64,000 nt of DNA from Sciurus carolinensis (GCF_902686445.1 NC_062219.1:39645056-39709055); one strand, 5' to 3'. Shown: positions 46,212 through 60,070, numbered from the stretch's first letter. The notes: generated by a model from the sequence alone, not told the origin. Translations and numbers: made by a program.

Positions 46212-46735
46212 ACACTGTTAGTGGGAATGTAAATTAGTACAGCCGCTATAGAAATCAATATGGAGGTTCCTCAAAAACTAAATATAGAACTACGATATCA
46301 TCCAGTTATACTACCCCTTTCTATTTACCCAAAAGAAATAATGTCAGCATATTTTAGAGACACATGCTTATCCATGTTTATCACAGTACAATTCACAATA
46401 GGCAAGTTATGGAATCAACCCAGGTACCCATCAACTGATGACTGGATAAAGAAAATGTAGTATATATACACAATGAAGCTTTATTCAGCCATAAGCACAA
46501 TACTGTTATTTTTAGGAAAACGGATGGAACTAAAAAATGTAATTTTGAGTGAAATAAGACAGGCTCATATAGAAAGGTATCATAATTTTCCCTCACAGGT
46601 GGAATTCAGAGGGAAGAAAAGGGGGAAAAGGATGCTTTGAAAGTACAAGGGTTAGCATATTAGAGTAGAGGGAGAGAGAAAGGGATGGTGGAGATGCATG
46701 GGAGAGTGAAATTTATCAAATTGTGCTTTTTTTTT
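46212..46735 (+). repeat. L1 3' end fragment, part right of the LTR
   Basis: 'gtgggaatgtaaattagtac', 'caggtacccatcaactgatg', 'tgactggataaagaaaatg', 'gaagctttattcagccataa', 'aaacggatggaactaaaaaa'. The ORF2 tail is partly readable (66 codons at 46260-46460) but broken. Confidence 0.88.
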
Positions 46736-46860
46736 ATTTTTGAGCATGTAATTATACATTTATTTCTCTTTTTAAAGAAGACTCCTTAATGTAATTCAAT
46801 ATACAAACTTGGTTTCACAGAATTTATAATCCACTGTGTAGCACAAAGATAACCCAGATT

Positions 46861-46880
46861 TTGTGTGTGTGTGTGTGTAT
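46861..46880. repeat. (GT)n tract
   Basis: Nine GT units. Confidence 0.9.
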
Positions 46881-47194
46881 GCCGTATCCCTCCCTCCACT
46901 CTGCTCTTTGGGACCTACAAAGGCTCTTCCCATCTTCAACACTATCCCAAAGTCATTCTGAATGACTTTTTATGTATGTGAAAATATGTCACAACTAAAT
47001 CCACCAATCTGTGTAATTAAATTGCACTAATGATTGAACCTTTAATGGAAAATCCATTTAAAATTCACTTCTTTTACTTTAAAGGTAATAAAGTAAGGCC
47101 AAAGTGTTATTTAGATATAATTTGACTTCCTTTAGCCTAACAAAAATTCAGTGGATTAGAGTGCCAAATACATTTAAAGAAAAATATCAAAAGA

Positions 47195-47400
47195 GCATTA
47201 ATAATACCCAACACTGATAAGATGCACCAAACACTATACTAAGAGTTTTGTATATATCACTTTGCTTTCTCTTCATAATATTAATTAATGGTTATTTTAT
47301 TATATTAATTACTGTAATCATCTCCATTTTGAAAATGATAAAACTAAGGATTTTCAGAAGGTAAGTAGCAGAGTCACAGAGTAATTAATTCAATTGTGTC
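47195..47400 (-). repeat. MIR SINE
   Basis: 'accaaacactatactaagag', 'catctccattttgaaaatga', 'agcagagtcacagagtaatt', inverted MIR order with an AT-rich insertion near 47280. Confidence 0.8.
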
Positions 47401-50389
47401 TAAGAAACTTAAAACTGGAAGTTAGGTGGGTCATTCACATGTGATTCTTTATCAATATTAAACATGTACACTATTTTAAAAAGTCAAAATATTTCTTAAG
47501 AGGTAGATAATAAAAAAGAGATTCAATCCTAACATCTATTCCTCAAAGGGAAAGAGCTTTGAACTCTTGGTCACTTCTTTTGGTATTACTTTCACATTCC
47601 CAAGAGTGCTTATGCTCCTATATTAGACACTATCTATTGAGGTTTAGAATTTAGAGCTCTTATACATATCTTACCATTTTATTTACTTGTATCGGTCTTC
47701 CCAATAGTTATAGTCCAATGCCTTAATAATCCATATCTAGGTTATTAGATGACTAAATAAGCAATATTAACTATTTACCCTGATAGTGTATTATCATTAC
47801 ATTTCATTTCTTATCTTACTATAGGTGATACTGCATTCATAGGACTTAAAACATTTACTTTTTCCCCATTATTTTTTAGCTTTATATATTCTAATCACAA
47901 ATGCTTCTTAAGATCATCTAATTGAATCAAAGCATCCCTGAAGACTATTTTCCCCACAAAATTAGATGAATTAGTCAATCAAGTCTCTTTTTTTCTTTCT
48001 TGGAGTACACCTTCTGAAGTCTTCTGTCCTGTCACTACAGGAACTGATGCTAGATCTGCTACTTTCCCCTGCTTCCTGGATTCCATGTGGCCTGCTCTCT
48101 TCCTTGATTTCCCCTTTTTTGGTGGAGATCCTTGCATAGTTTTCATGAAATTCATATTTAAGAGTGAGGCAGTAAGAAGGTAAATGGAAGATCTGGGGGC
48201 TGGCCTCAATGGCTGATCATACCGTTGTGATCAAATGGCAAGCTGGCTGGTACTGGAACAGGTGGCCACAAGAAGTCTGGGGAATTTACCAGCCTTTACA
48301 TGGACTTCCTGCAGATTCCTATTTTCAGTACAGAACACCTTATTACAGTATACCTGAGCCCACCTGCTAGACTTCCAGTCTTCATTACTCTGGAAGAAAG
48401 GTAATCTTCCCAACTGTGCAAGGCAGGGAGAGGTGAGGGGAATGGCATTCCTCTTCTGTATTTAGGTTTGCAACTAATCCTACTGCTTTTAGCCCTACAA
48501 CTCACCATCATCACCAAAATATTCTGCTACCACCTATACCAAAGGCTTTCTGAGATTCAGTGGTGTGGACTAACACCTTTCTTCTTGGTATTCCTTTTTT
48601 AATCATCTAAGTTTTAAATATCTCTGCTTATAACTACTTCTCTCTTAAAATGAATCTGGATTTCTGGTCCACTGTTGTCTTCTCCCTTTTTCTCACAGAC
48701 CCTATAAGATAAAACTCAAGTTCCTGAATGTTAATGTGTTTGGGAAGCCTTCAGCAAAAAACAAGCAAGATGTTATATTTTCAATGAAAATCCTTGTGCT
48801 CAAGGAGATCTGTCCCTGAAATAAATACAATGAGCTCATTCTGTTGTATCAAAATGAGGCATGAATTAAGCCAAACTCTGGGGAAAAAAATATTGTAAAT
48901 AATTCTACTTTTTCACTCAACCAGTGCCCCCTGAATTTCTACCAAGTCACTTGATCTGATAAAAACAGAGATAAGCATTATTTTCCTCAAATTTAAGGTG
49001 GGAGGCTTAAGAAATTATTTAAAATATTGTACAAAATAGAGATATAAAGCACTAGCATTACATGTTTCCATACCACCTTTAATCTCTGCTGATGCCAAAG
49101 TAAAGCACCTTCATACCATGTCTCTATAAATTTTAATAGTTCCATGTTATGTTAGCTCAAACTTTTGAATAGCCAGTCATAGGAATGACTAGTTAACTTG
49201 AAACAACTCTAATTCAATTGATTATGTACTATTAGAAGGTTGGGTGTAACCAAGAATATTTTAAATGCATCTGAAAAAAATCTGATTTATGAAAACACAG
49301 AGTAACCTCTTTTGTAAAGTGAATAAAATATGTGGAAACTTCTTTTATAAAGTGAACAAATGCTTTCCTGTATCACTGGCATTGTAATTCTATAGGTTTC
49401 ATTTGAACCTCTGCCATCAAATGTGTTAATTCACTTATAATACTATCCTTGTGCCAAAACAACTGCTGAACACAATTTGATGGAAGGATTAAAGTGAATA
49501 TTGCCCATAAAAATATATACTCAGTTAAGAAGTAATAACTTCCTCCAAAGTCACTGATATTTAAGTATACATAATTAAGGAAGGAATTCAATCTCTATTT
49601 TAATCACAGGATTATAGACACTTGAGCTTAAAGGCCTATATAGCACATGATCCTAGTACCAAGGGAAAAGAAATGTGTATACTCCCCACAGTAACATTTC
49701 CTATGCATAAATTCTTTTCTCCCTGCCATAGGTTATCCTTGTTATTTTATTTTTATACCTACTTTATAATTCCACAGCACAAACTTAAAGCAGCTTGTGA
49801 TAAGAGAGACAAATGTAATAAAGCTGCCAAAACAGAGGTAAAAGAACACCTGCTAGTTCATCAAAGAGCTAAAACTGTTGAATAAAAACCCTCGCTCAGG
49901 ATAACAACTTCAATTAATCCCCACATTTAAAAGTCCACCAGGGCAAAGGCAAATAGAAAACATAGTGGCATGCAGCAGTTTCAGTCTCGAAGGGAACATC
50001 AGTTCACTGGGAAAGCGAAACTTTTTTTCTACACGAAATTCAAAGAAAATGTCAAAACTCTTCATATAAAACACACTGAATGCCCTGAAAGGCAATGTTG
50101 TCTAAAGTAGTTTATAAAACATATTTTCACATGATGGAGTCATTTTTCTTTCATTTTATATTTACTCACATCTAAGACTTATTACAGTTAAAGGGAAAAT
50201 AAGCAGAGGGAAAAGGTGCATGGGGTGGAGTCCAGAGCAAGTCAGGTTCAAGTTTCCAGGAGTCCTCTCCCGGAGGAGCCACATGGAATGTGTATGACAC
50301 CCCCAGAAACAGTGGTGTGAAGTGCTGTCCACCGAGGACAGTCAGCGGTGACACAGAGCCCAAGGGGTTTATTATTATTATTATTATTA
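47401..50389. other. Intronic sequence, nothing recognised
   Basis: About 3 kb without a feature I can name. Small frames at 47979-48517 and 49373-50363 carry no domain. 48010-48190 is mildly GC-richer but has no splice or coding pattern. Confidence 0.5.
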
Positions 50390-50845
50390 GTTAGTTCATT
50401 ATAGATATACATAACTTTGGGGTTCATTTTGGTATAAGCACAGAATACAATTTGTTCCAATTTAGTCCTCAGTATTCCCCTTTTCCTTCTCCTCCTCTTT
50501 TCCCCCTTCCTTTTCTCTACTCTACTGATGTTTCTTCTCTTTAGTTATAGCTTTTAAAATTAGTGCATTATGGATACACGTAAAGGTGAAATTCACTGTG
50601 GTATATGTACATAGGAAAGTTCCATCGATTCATTCAACTGTTTTCCTTTTCCAGTGCCTCCTTTCTCCCTTTCAATCCCCTTTCTCCACTCCACTGAGCT
50701 CTCTTCTATTTCCATGGAATTCCCAACCCCCACATACACTCTCTCTTTTTTCTTTCTTTTTTTCTCTTATTTTGGTCCAGCTTTCACATATGAGAGAAAA
50801 CATTTGACCCTTGAATTTCTGGGTCTGGTTTAGTTCACTTGGCAT
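50365..50845 (-). repeat. L1 3' end fragment with (ATT)n tail
   Basis: (ATT)n at about 50371-50390, then 'ttcattttggtataagcaca', 'cctcagtattccccttttcc', 'ttcacatatgagagaaaaca', 'gggtctggtttagttcactt': an inverted L1 3'UTR. Confidence 0.85.
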
Positions 50846-50846
50846 G

Positions 50847-51040
50847 TACCAGAGACTAAAGGATGAGGCAGGAGGATCTCAAGTTTTAGGTCAGCCTTGT
50901 AAACTTAATGAGGACCTAAGCAACTTAGCAAGACCCTATCTCAAAATAAAAAAAATTTAAAGGGGCTGGGGATACAGCTCAGTGGTAAAGTGCCCCAGAC
51001 TCGGTCCCCAGTACCAAAATAGAAAAAGAAAAGGAAAAAA
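50847..51040 (+). repeat. Dimeric SINE (B1-like plus ID-like)
   Basis: 'gatgaggcaggaggatctca', 'gcaagaccctatctcaaaat', 'ggggctggggatacagctca', A-rich tail. Confidence 0.92.
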
Positions 51041-52139
51041 GAGCAAGTCAAGGTTTTTATGGTGGACTGCTCACAGGGGCTTCCTGAACCTAGAAAGCAC
51101 CAAAATCCCAGACTCCCAAAGGCAAGCTTTCAGCATAAACTACACCACGTGCACAAACAATTTAGACAGCAAGCCACTCACACCACTTAGGGAAAGCTTT
51201 ACATCAGTGTAAGACAATGCTTACCAGTCATGTTTCCATATGTCAGCTGAGGGCCAAACTTGCAAGTCTGACTTTCTATGGAGAGCAGTCTCAAGCCCGT
51301 CAACTCTTTTCTGTATAGAATTCATTGAAAACAAATGTACCAATGACCCATCAAGTTGATTTTGCAACCCACTGATGAGTCATAAAGCAATCTGAAAATA
51401 AAGCTACAATATCTTCCAGTTAAAAAAAAAAAATTCCTTAATAGCCTATTCCTCTCAAGCTTCTGATTTTTTTCCTCTGTTCCTCACTAAAACATTTCCT
51501 TAAGAGCATTCTGTATTTCATCTTTATTTTCTCAATTCTAATTCAGTGTTTAATTTTTTTTGAAACATTTCTTAAGATCTAGAAAAATACAAATAATGGA
51601 AGAATATAATGAAAGAACCATATTCTCCCATCTACTATCAAGTTGCTATATTTGCTTACAGATTTCTATTGATCTAATCATCTACCTGTTGAAGTCTCCT
51701 TTGGCCAGCCCCATTTCCCCTCTTTCCTTATTTCTTTTTCCACTCCATCAGCTTGGTGAGCCTCCTTATCCTTTCCGAACAAGTGACTTAGTCACATATA
51801 GAACTGACATACCTGGTTCTGTGGAATACTTTTTAGACTATGTATTTTGAGACCAACTTATATTAGTACGCAAGTTTAGTTTTCAGTTGGTTATATTACC
51901 TTATATTCTATCACATAGCTACTTTGTTAATACATTCTCTTATTGGTGCATTGTGAGGTTGTTTTAAATGTCATCTCTCAAAATGATTTTTGGAGGACTT
52001 GTGTCCTTTCTGACACTATGGTTTTCTTTAATAGCATGTGAAAATCTGAAGAACAGAGAAAATATCACTGCATATAGTAATACCCATATTTATATCTCCT
52101 CTATAATGTCCATATTTATAATTCTACATGATTAATGTG
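51041..52139. other. Intronic sequence, nothing recognised
   Basis: No supported feature. Confidence 0.5.
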
Positions 52140-52370
52140 TATACATACAAAAGTAAACAGGAATCAAACTATGTATGTGCTAAATCTGCACATGTATTAT
52201 ATCACACCAATTTTCTTTTATAAAATATTTTTAAATGCCCACGTGAGTTTCATTCTATATTTAATCCGTCATTCAACATTTACAGCTTTCCACATTTTTC
52301 CTATTTATAATAATGATGAGTATCCTATAAATACATTTACATGTGCACATGTGTGCATTCTAATTGTTTT
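52140..52370 (-). repeat. Possible old L1M fragment
   Basis: 'ccgtcattcaacatttacag', 'aatgatgagtatcctataaa' and 'catgtgcacatgtgtgcatt' resemble the inverted L1 ORF2 tail. Confidence 0.45.
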
Positions 52371-53249
52371 CTTAAAACCTATAAAGTTTCTGATTATAAA
52401 AGTATAAATTTTCAAAGACATTTGATAATCTAAAATAAGGCTACTTTAAAAATCAGCACTAATTTTATGAAGAATTTTTTTTTTTTTTAAATAAAGCAAT
52501 GCAGCCTAGATTTACAGCCTTCTGAAGATGTGATTTAAGACTGTTTAGTTAATGTGTCCCTTTGCTTCCTTTCTGGAATATCAACAATTCTAGCTGATCT
52601 TCTAGTAAAAGCTAGACAGTATACATATGACACCAAGAAAACTGAAATAATAAAAAAAGAAGAAAACTGCTAAGTGGCTGTCAGGAGTTGGGTCAAAGTC
52701 TGTAACGCTTCAGACACTAAGTATCTAAAAGGAACAATGGTGTTTTTTTTGGAAAATAAAAACATGCGGTTAGTATGTTCACATTGTCATAGGGCCTTTC
52801 ATCTCAGTGCACAGTGGTCTAAAAAGTAAGATTGTGAGCAGGGTCAACATGGCTTATTTAAGAAGCAGCTTTGGATTTGTTCAAAAGTTCAATCTAGCAC
52901 ATAAGTTCCCAACAATACTATACTATGAGGTATGTAGGAAATGAACTTGGCATGGAATGGTATTAATTTTTAATTTAAAGAACAACTTTCCATTACCACA
53001 AAAATGGGTTCTTCAGAAAACCATAACCTCAGTAAATGAATGAGTCACTGGAAGAATGAAAGTTGGGCTTGTGTTTGATGGTGGACTGCTTCTGACCATA
53101 ACCAAGATTCAGTTACCTCTTGAACCTAATTATTCCATTTACTGTTAGAGATAATCAGCACAGCACTGTATTCATTGCTAGTTCCTGAATCAAAATGGCA
53201 TAGTTTAATTAAGAGCTATAACAAAAAACTTAGTCATAATATTAAACAG

Positions 53250-53420
53250 GGAAAGCAGGCCTTTACCTCAATTATGGTTTTTCTCTCTGTACCTCAGTTT
53301 CCTTAACTGTAGGCACTTCGCAGTGCTGTTCTAAGGAATCAGTGAACTAAACCATGCAAGGCATTCTGAATACAGGCTGGAATGTAGTGCAGCTCAGTAA
53401 GTCATTGCTGTCATCATTAC
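53250..53420 (+). repeat. MIR SINE fragment
   Basis: 'gtacctcagtttccttaact', 'tgttctaaggaatcagtgaa', 'ccatgcaaggcattctgaat', 'agctcagtaagtcattgct'. Confidence 0.8.
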
Positions 53421-54044
53421 TTGCTATCTCTTCCTATCTTCTCTGCATTGGTATTTTGATAAAGGCAGAGATGAATTTTTTATCTATTCTCAGAATCACT
53501 TACTTTAGTTAGGGCCAGCCGTTTCACACGACTGCAGGGAACCCAATGTGCATGGCACTCCCTGGGGCTGCCTGGGTGACCATACCCTCGGGAGTTCTGC
53601 ACATGTTAGTCCTGAGTTCAGTCCAGAGACCATTCCCATTTAGAGAATAACAAGCAGACAAGCAGAAATTTAAATAAAATGAACTCCTTCTGTAAACGGA
53701 AACAGATGGTGTGACTTGTGCATGGTCCTGAGAGGGCACGAATGTCTAGGATTTATACTAACTCATTTCACAAGTAAGTAAGAACTGTATTCTTGTGCTA
53801 GTTACATAATTTAATTGATAAATATTATTCAGTAGGTAAGTGATGTTCAAGTGCATATTTGGAACTAGATCTACCTGACCAAATGTCTTCTTTCTTGAGG
53901 TAGCACAATGAATAACTGAAATACAACGAATAAATATGAAGTATTTCTTCCTCTTGATTTTGTTCTTCTGTTAGTAATAACCATTATTTTCTGTTAATAA
54001 ACATATATATATGTGTATATATATATTTATGTTCATTATCTCTT

Positions 54045-54170
54045 TATTATCTGTTTCTTTTCTACTAGAATATAAGCTTCAAAAAAGTAGGGACTCATTC
54101 TGGTTACCTGCTATACCTGAGAGCAATTAACAGTTTATGCTGTACAGAGTAGAAGCTCCATAAATATATA
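54045..54170 (+). repeat. L2 LINE 3' end
   Basis: 'tactagaatataagcttcaa', 'gtagggactcattctggtta', 'gtacagagtagaagctccat'. Confidence 0.75.
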
Positions 54171-55727
54171 CAGACTAAATAAAATAAATCAAAATTAAAT
54201 GTCAATTATTTCAATTATTTTTTAATCCCTTTTTTAATATTACTTTAAAAAAAATCAAGATAGAAATGATAACTTTCAGAAAACAAACATTTAATATTTT
54301 GTATCTGAAAAACTACACTTGACAAACACTGTGCTATTCAAAGATATTTTAATTCGGGCTCTGAAATGATACCTCCAATTTAAGGATTTATGAAACAGAA
54401 CTTGAAAAGGAAGTGGAATACAGTCAACAAACATAATATACATGAATAAGAAATTCAAATATGGTCATAGAATTGCCAATAAAACCAAAAATCAAATTAA
54501 GGCAAATCATCACATGTAATTTATTCCCATACTAATGACATCAGCACACTGTGAAACTGCACAGGCCATGGACTGCTGTATTGTGCTAAGGATCACCAAG
54601 GGAAAAAGAGGAACAAATTCTTGAAAATTTTGAGTAAAATAAATCTCTATAAAATACAAAACAAATATTTTCTGAAATACATACAATACCTTAGTTGTAA
54701 GTCCATTTTTATTAATGATGGTCATGTGAAATTAAAATCATTATGAAAACATATTTTAAATAGAAGACCAAAAGTTTTACAAATAATTTTGAACCATTAC
54801 CGGTAATAGGGATATGCAACATTAAAACACTTGATAAATAAAAATGCACTGAAGAAATGACAAAGTACTTTGAAATGTTATATTCATTGTAGTTATCTCA
54901 TATTATCAATAAATATTAATTTGCAAAGACCTCTCATATTCTGACAGGTAAGCTACACAAACTGAAAAATACTCATTGTTATACTAACCAGGTTAGCTCT
55001 TAGACACACAGTCTTTTTTAGTATTATATGTGCTCTATTTTAAATATTTGAACTTTTCCAAAAGTCTCAATTCCTTTTTATTCCTTCATAGTTTATTGCA
55101 TCTTTTTAATTATTTTATATCTCTTGATGACTAGATATCAAACCACCTCTCCCCTACCCCTTTTATTAACTTAGGCCTTCATGTTAGATTCAATATATAT
55201 TTGTTCAATGACTGCTCTTTTAAAAGGAGAAAGTGGCTTTTGATTTAAAAGTGGCATCTGGCCAACACCTCCTGATGTGACCCCTTCGACTCACACTAAA
55301 ATGCTTATTAAGACAAAGGAAAAAGTCAAGAACTCAGCACTAAAAACTAGGGCTGGCAGTTAATATCCTACTAAAAAGAATGTCTTTAAACACCAGCACT
55401 GATGGAAGTGGACGCACAGAGAAGGAATAAAGAAAAACAAAATGGAACGGAAAGTAAAGGACTAGATAGAAAATGCCATGAAAGAAATAATACTTGGTTT
55501 CTACTAAGTGTTTTTTAAATTAAAGGTGACTTTTTCAGAACTCAACTCTTCCTTGCTCTTCATGTAAAACCGCTGAAGCTATTTAAACAAAAAATGCATC
55601 TAGCCTAATGTTAGCACAAGCTTTAAAACATTGTAAACCAAGTGATTTTTTTTTTGAATAATTACATAATAAAAATAAATAACCAGGCTAGAACAATGGA
55701 TCAAGAAATTGAAATACATGGGTTGGA
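54171..55727. other. Intronic sequence, nothing recognised
   Basis: Strongly AT-rich. No supported gene or named repeat. Confidence 0.5.
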
Positions 55728-55945
55728 AAAAGCATGATCTGAAGTCAGACCTCACCAGATTTGCAATTCAGCTCAATACTTATTCTAGTCCAGAAAGTGA
55801 TTAACCTGCCTGAGCCTCTGGCTCATGACTTCTCAGGTTAATATAATAATGCCTAAATTGTCAGACTATCATGACAGAAGAGAATGTGATGGCACCTGAC
55901 ACACAGACATGGTCACAGTAAATGGTGGCTATTACTACCTGTATC
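55728..55945 (+). repeat. MIR SINE
   Basis: 'gatctgaagtcagacctcac', 'gtgattaacctgcctgagcc', 'gcacctgacacacagacatg', 'agtaaatggtggctattact'. Confidence 0.85.
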
Positions 55946-56643
55946 ATTCGAGTTGACTACCCAGTTACACTCAGTATTTACTTTCAGTCCTTAGCTTTTT
56001 AGTGTCCCAGAAGATAAACTTTGGTGGAGTCAGTCACATACAGAACTTAAAAATAAGAAAATTTTATCTTAGGTGTTTTGCTTCCTTCCCTTTTAACATC
56101 CCTATTTCATTTCTTGAGTTCTTTGCTACCTATACCACTACCACACCACTTTAAAAATTACCACTTTCTACAGCAATTTAATAAATCTAAAGAGTCTGCT
56201 AATGTGTCAAATGTGCCAATCAATGGTTTAGTGTGTTAACCTATTCAGGTTATAGATGAATTTCACCCCTCATCTTTTTGGAGGCATATCTTAACAGAAA
56301 TTTGAGTCTAAGGGAAGAGTTTTAGGAACCGTGGCAGACCAGGCAGGGTTGGTCTTTGAAGCAGGCTGATCTTAGATCACTGCTGAGTTCCTCATCTGTT
56401 GCACTGCCTCCAGGCACAGCAGTGCCAGGGTGACTATGAAGGGAAACTGAATCCTGAAGTCCCTGGTTTAACTGTGAAGTAATGGGATGGTCAGGACCAA
56501 AGAAGCAAAGTACCCTTTCTGTAAATTTTGCTTACAGCAATAAGTAGCCTAGGTCAAAGTACAAGTTAAACAAAAGCGGTTACTTTTTCTTGGATTCTCA
56601 AAGTCTACATTTTTTTTTTTACACAACAAACTATTTTTACTGA

Positions 56644-56735
56644 TCTTTTTTCTTTTCTTTTTTGACACTGGGGATTGACCCAGGGCTTTGCACACATAAA
56701 GCAAATGCTTTATCACTAAGTTATATCCCAGCCCT
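56644..56735 (-). repeat. ID-type SINE with target-site duplication
   Basis: 'gacactggggattgacccag' and 'aagttatatcccagccct'. Flanked by 'aaactatttttactga' (56628-56643) and 'aaactatttttattga' (56736-56751). Confidence 0.92.
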
Positions 56736-56751
56736 AAACTATTTTTATTGA

Positions 56752-58706
56752 ATAAAATAAATTTAATTGAAGCACTTTTGAACAAAATTTCCTGGAGAGT
56801 CGATGTGAAATAGTTTCCACCTCAATAACAGAAACTGGTTCAGGCATTCAAATATGCAAAAACAATGTTCCCTTGAGCTATTTCATGAATCGTTTATTTA
56901 GAAGACAATTAGAGTAATGGAGATATCTAAAGTCTTATTACAATTTCTTAATTAAGTCAGTTCATGCGTTTTAGCTGATTAGCACCATACAATGAGAAGG
57001 TTCAACTGAAACTAAAGTTGGACTTATTTAATAATAATTAGCTGGAATAAATAAAATCATGGTAAATCATCATGCTCTGACTGTTCCCATCTTAAGAGGA
57101 AATAATTTCTAGTCCCAATAAACAGAGTGTATCCTGCTACTTAATAACTTCAGCAAATGCTTGAGCAGAATTACTTGAGAAAATGTTGCACATTTCAATT
57201 ATCTGAAATGAACAAGATGCAGAGAACAGACAGAACTCCCAGAGTGTGGCTGCCAACTCCATCTTCTCTTCCTCTTTTCTCTGTGAAGGCCAAACTTGCT
57301 GGTCTGAAAATGTGTCTGACCCTCAGGTTTAGTAGAAAAGAATGCTAAGCTGTCTTCACCTCTCAAAGGGGGTGGACAAGCACCCTTGTGAACCAAAATA
57401 CTACTCAATGAAAAAATTCTAATATAGTGGGAGAAAACGGGAATCTAAATTTTTTTATGATTCTATAATAGAACATGGGTAGGGTCAATTGGAAATAAAA
57501 CTGCAAGGCTCTAAATGTTTTTTTTGCAGAAATCTCTCTCCATGTGTGCATGGAAATGGAATGCAGCTTGTCAGCAGTTTATCTCTGATACTAGTTAGAA
57601 AGCAAAGGCTTTGATATTCCTCCATGTCTTTCAGAAGGACTGCACAATAGAAGGAAAAATAAAAGAGAAGGGGAAGCAGAGTAGGAAGGAAAAGAAAGCC
57701 TATAGCTAATTATACTGCAAGTAAGCAGCTGCCGTGCACTGAAGTCCCAGACATCATGACGCACTGCTGCGTGATCCATGGCAAATCTTCAATCTTATTT
57801 CCTTCCCCTCTCTCCCTCTCCTTTTTCTTAATCTTCCTAGAAAGAGATGACATCAACTGAAAGAATATCACTTCTGATCCAAAAAAGAAAAGAAAAAAAA
57901 AACAAAAGCTGATTTTCCAGGCTCAAGTCTATGAGGTGTTTTGAAGAAACTACAAGGGCTCCTGTAGCCCAGTGAACGGGTCCTTCTACATAACCTACCC
58001 TCACATCCCTTTCAGGAACTGGTTTACGGGTATGAAAAGAAGACAGCCAATTATACCCAGCCTTCATTCTCCTATTCTGTACCTTTACTCAAGTACCAGC
58101 AACAGGTCCACAAATATGAGTTACAGAAAAAATGGTATTAACTCAAAGAACAAATCCCCTCCTATGAATGTACATTTCTGACACATCTGTTCAGGGATCT
58201 GCTTTCTACCTACTCCCTTATTCTCTGTGAATGAGTGATATAAATGAGGTATAGAAATAAGTGTAATAAAGTATCTTGAACCATTAAATCAGAGGGAAAG
58301 AACCATTTTAAATGACGACAACAACCAATGCTAATGTCAGTACCAAAAAACTAATACTCTCATGTGTTACTGATAGTATAATATAAACCTTTTGGGAAAG
58401 TAATTTAGTCACTTCAGTTCAATATGGTGAAATCAAAGTTTAAGGAGAATCTTTCCATTAGCCACAAACACACTAAAGTACTAAATAAGATAAAACATTT
58501 TTACTACTTAATTAAGCTTGAAATCAAGAGAGGAAAATCTCCAAGATTTAAAAAAAAGGGGAGGGGGGCAGGGAGCCTAGTGCAAAAGGGATCAGATACA
58601 AGTTATAGCAAAAATCAAAGGAAGAGAAAGGAAACCTTGACCCAAGTTAAATGCACAAAGCCAAAAAGAGTTGCTCCATTTTTCCAAGATTAAACAAAAC
58701 CCTATT
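56752..58706. other. Intronic sequence, nothing recognised
   Basis: No supported gene or named repeat. An A-rich tract lies at about 57880-57907. Confidence 0.5.
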
Positions 58707-58857
58707 GTGTCAGTCAGCTTTCCATTACTATGACAAAATATCTGATAAAATCTACTTTAAAAGAGATAAGATTTATTTTGGTTCATGGTTTCAGAGTCCA
58801 TGGCTGGTTGACTCTGTTGCTTTGGGCCTATGGCAGCACAGTGAATTATGGTGGATG
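58707..58857 (-). mobile_element. MaLR-like LTR, outer, left part
   Basis: 'tgtcagtcagctttccatta', 'tgacaaaatatctgataaaa', 'ttttggttcatggtttcaga', 'tggcagcacagtgaattatg'. It resumes at about 59270. Confidence 0.82.
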
Positions 58858-59269
58858 TGTTAGTAAAGTTTTTGTTGTTGTGACCAAAATACCTGACAAG
58901 AGCAACTCAGAGGAGGAAAAGTTTATTTCAGTTCACGGTTCAGAGATTTGCTCTATGGTTGGCTGGTTCCATTGCTCTGGGCTTGAGGTGAGGCAGAACA
59001 TCATGGTACAAGGGCGTGGCAGAGGAAAGCTGCTCAGCTCATGATAGCAAGAAAGCAGTGAGCACAAATAGCCAGAGAAAAAACAATGTCTAAGGGATGC
59101 CCCCAGGGACCTACTTCTCCAGCCACACTCCACCTGCCTGCAGTTACCACCCAGTAATTCTTTCAAATTATTAATCCATCTAATGGTTTAATCTACTGAT
59201 GAGGTATGACTCTCACAATTTCATCACTTCACCTTCTGTATTAACACAGGAGTTTTGGGAGTCACCTCA
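58858..59269 (-). mobile_element. MaLR LTR nested inside the outer LTR
   Basis: 'gttgtgaccaaaatacctga', 'caactcagaggaggaaaagt', 'gaggtgaggcagaacatcat', 'cacctgcctgcagttaccac', 'ggagttttgggagtcacctc'. The terminal 15-20 bases of the LTR head are missing. Confidence 0.85.
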
Positions 59270-59475
59270 CAGTCAGGGAGAAGCCTATTTACCTTATGGC
59301 AGTTGGGAAGCAAGGAGAGACAGGAAGGGTCCAGGTCCCCATATTTCCTTCACCCCCAAAGACCTAACTTCCCCTGATTAGGCCCCACCTCTTAAAGGTC
59401 CCACCATAGGCTGGTGTTGCTAAGCCTTTAACACATGAACCTTTGAGGGTACATTCAAGATGCAAACAACTGTAC
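59270..59475 (-). mobile_element. MaLR-like LTR, outer, right part
   Basis: 'gcaaggagagacaggaaggg', 'gattaggccccacctcttaa', 'aacacatgaacctttgaggg', 'acattcaagatgcaaacaac' continue the outer LTR. Confidence 0.82.
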
Positions 59476-60051
59476 CCATTAAGAGCATCAGCTGTGACTG
59501 AGGGTAAAGAGTCATTCTAAGAAGTACAAGCTTGGGTGGTGCTGACAGCTGAGAGGTCCATACTCAAGATGCCTCTAGATGCCCTGCTGGAACCCCAGGC
59601 AGATAAGACAATAGATATGATCTGTCCAGGACTGGTTAACACTCAGTTTGTCAGTGTGGTTCTCTAACCTGGAACATGAGGGACATCTGGGGGAAATGGT
59701 GCATTTTTAACCCAGCAAAGATGACTACAACTGTAATAGGGTGCAAGCTAAGGTTGAGAAAAAAGAAACACATGCAAGAAACACTTGTCGACTTAAACAG
59801 AAGAGGTCTACACCTCGAGCAATGGAGATAACAGAATAAATGGAAAAAGACTTTAGAGTAGGTAGGTTTCAAATGTTCACCACAGTGTAAAAAAAAGAAC
59901 AGAAACCACAGTGTAAAAATAATGCTGCATGAGAAAAATAAATATTCTAGATGAAAAGCGCAATCATTGAATAATTCAACTGACAAGCTGATTTATAAGC
60001 TAGTTAGAAATGAAGACACAATCAGTTAATTGATAGATCTCAAAAAATTAT
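59476..60051. other. Intronic sequence, nothing recognised
   Basis: No supported feature. Confidence 0.45.
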
Positions 60052-60070
60052 AAAGAACTTTACACATTAA

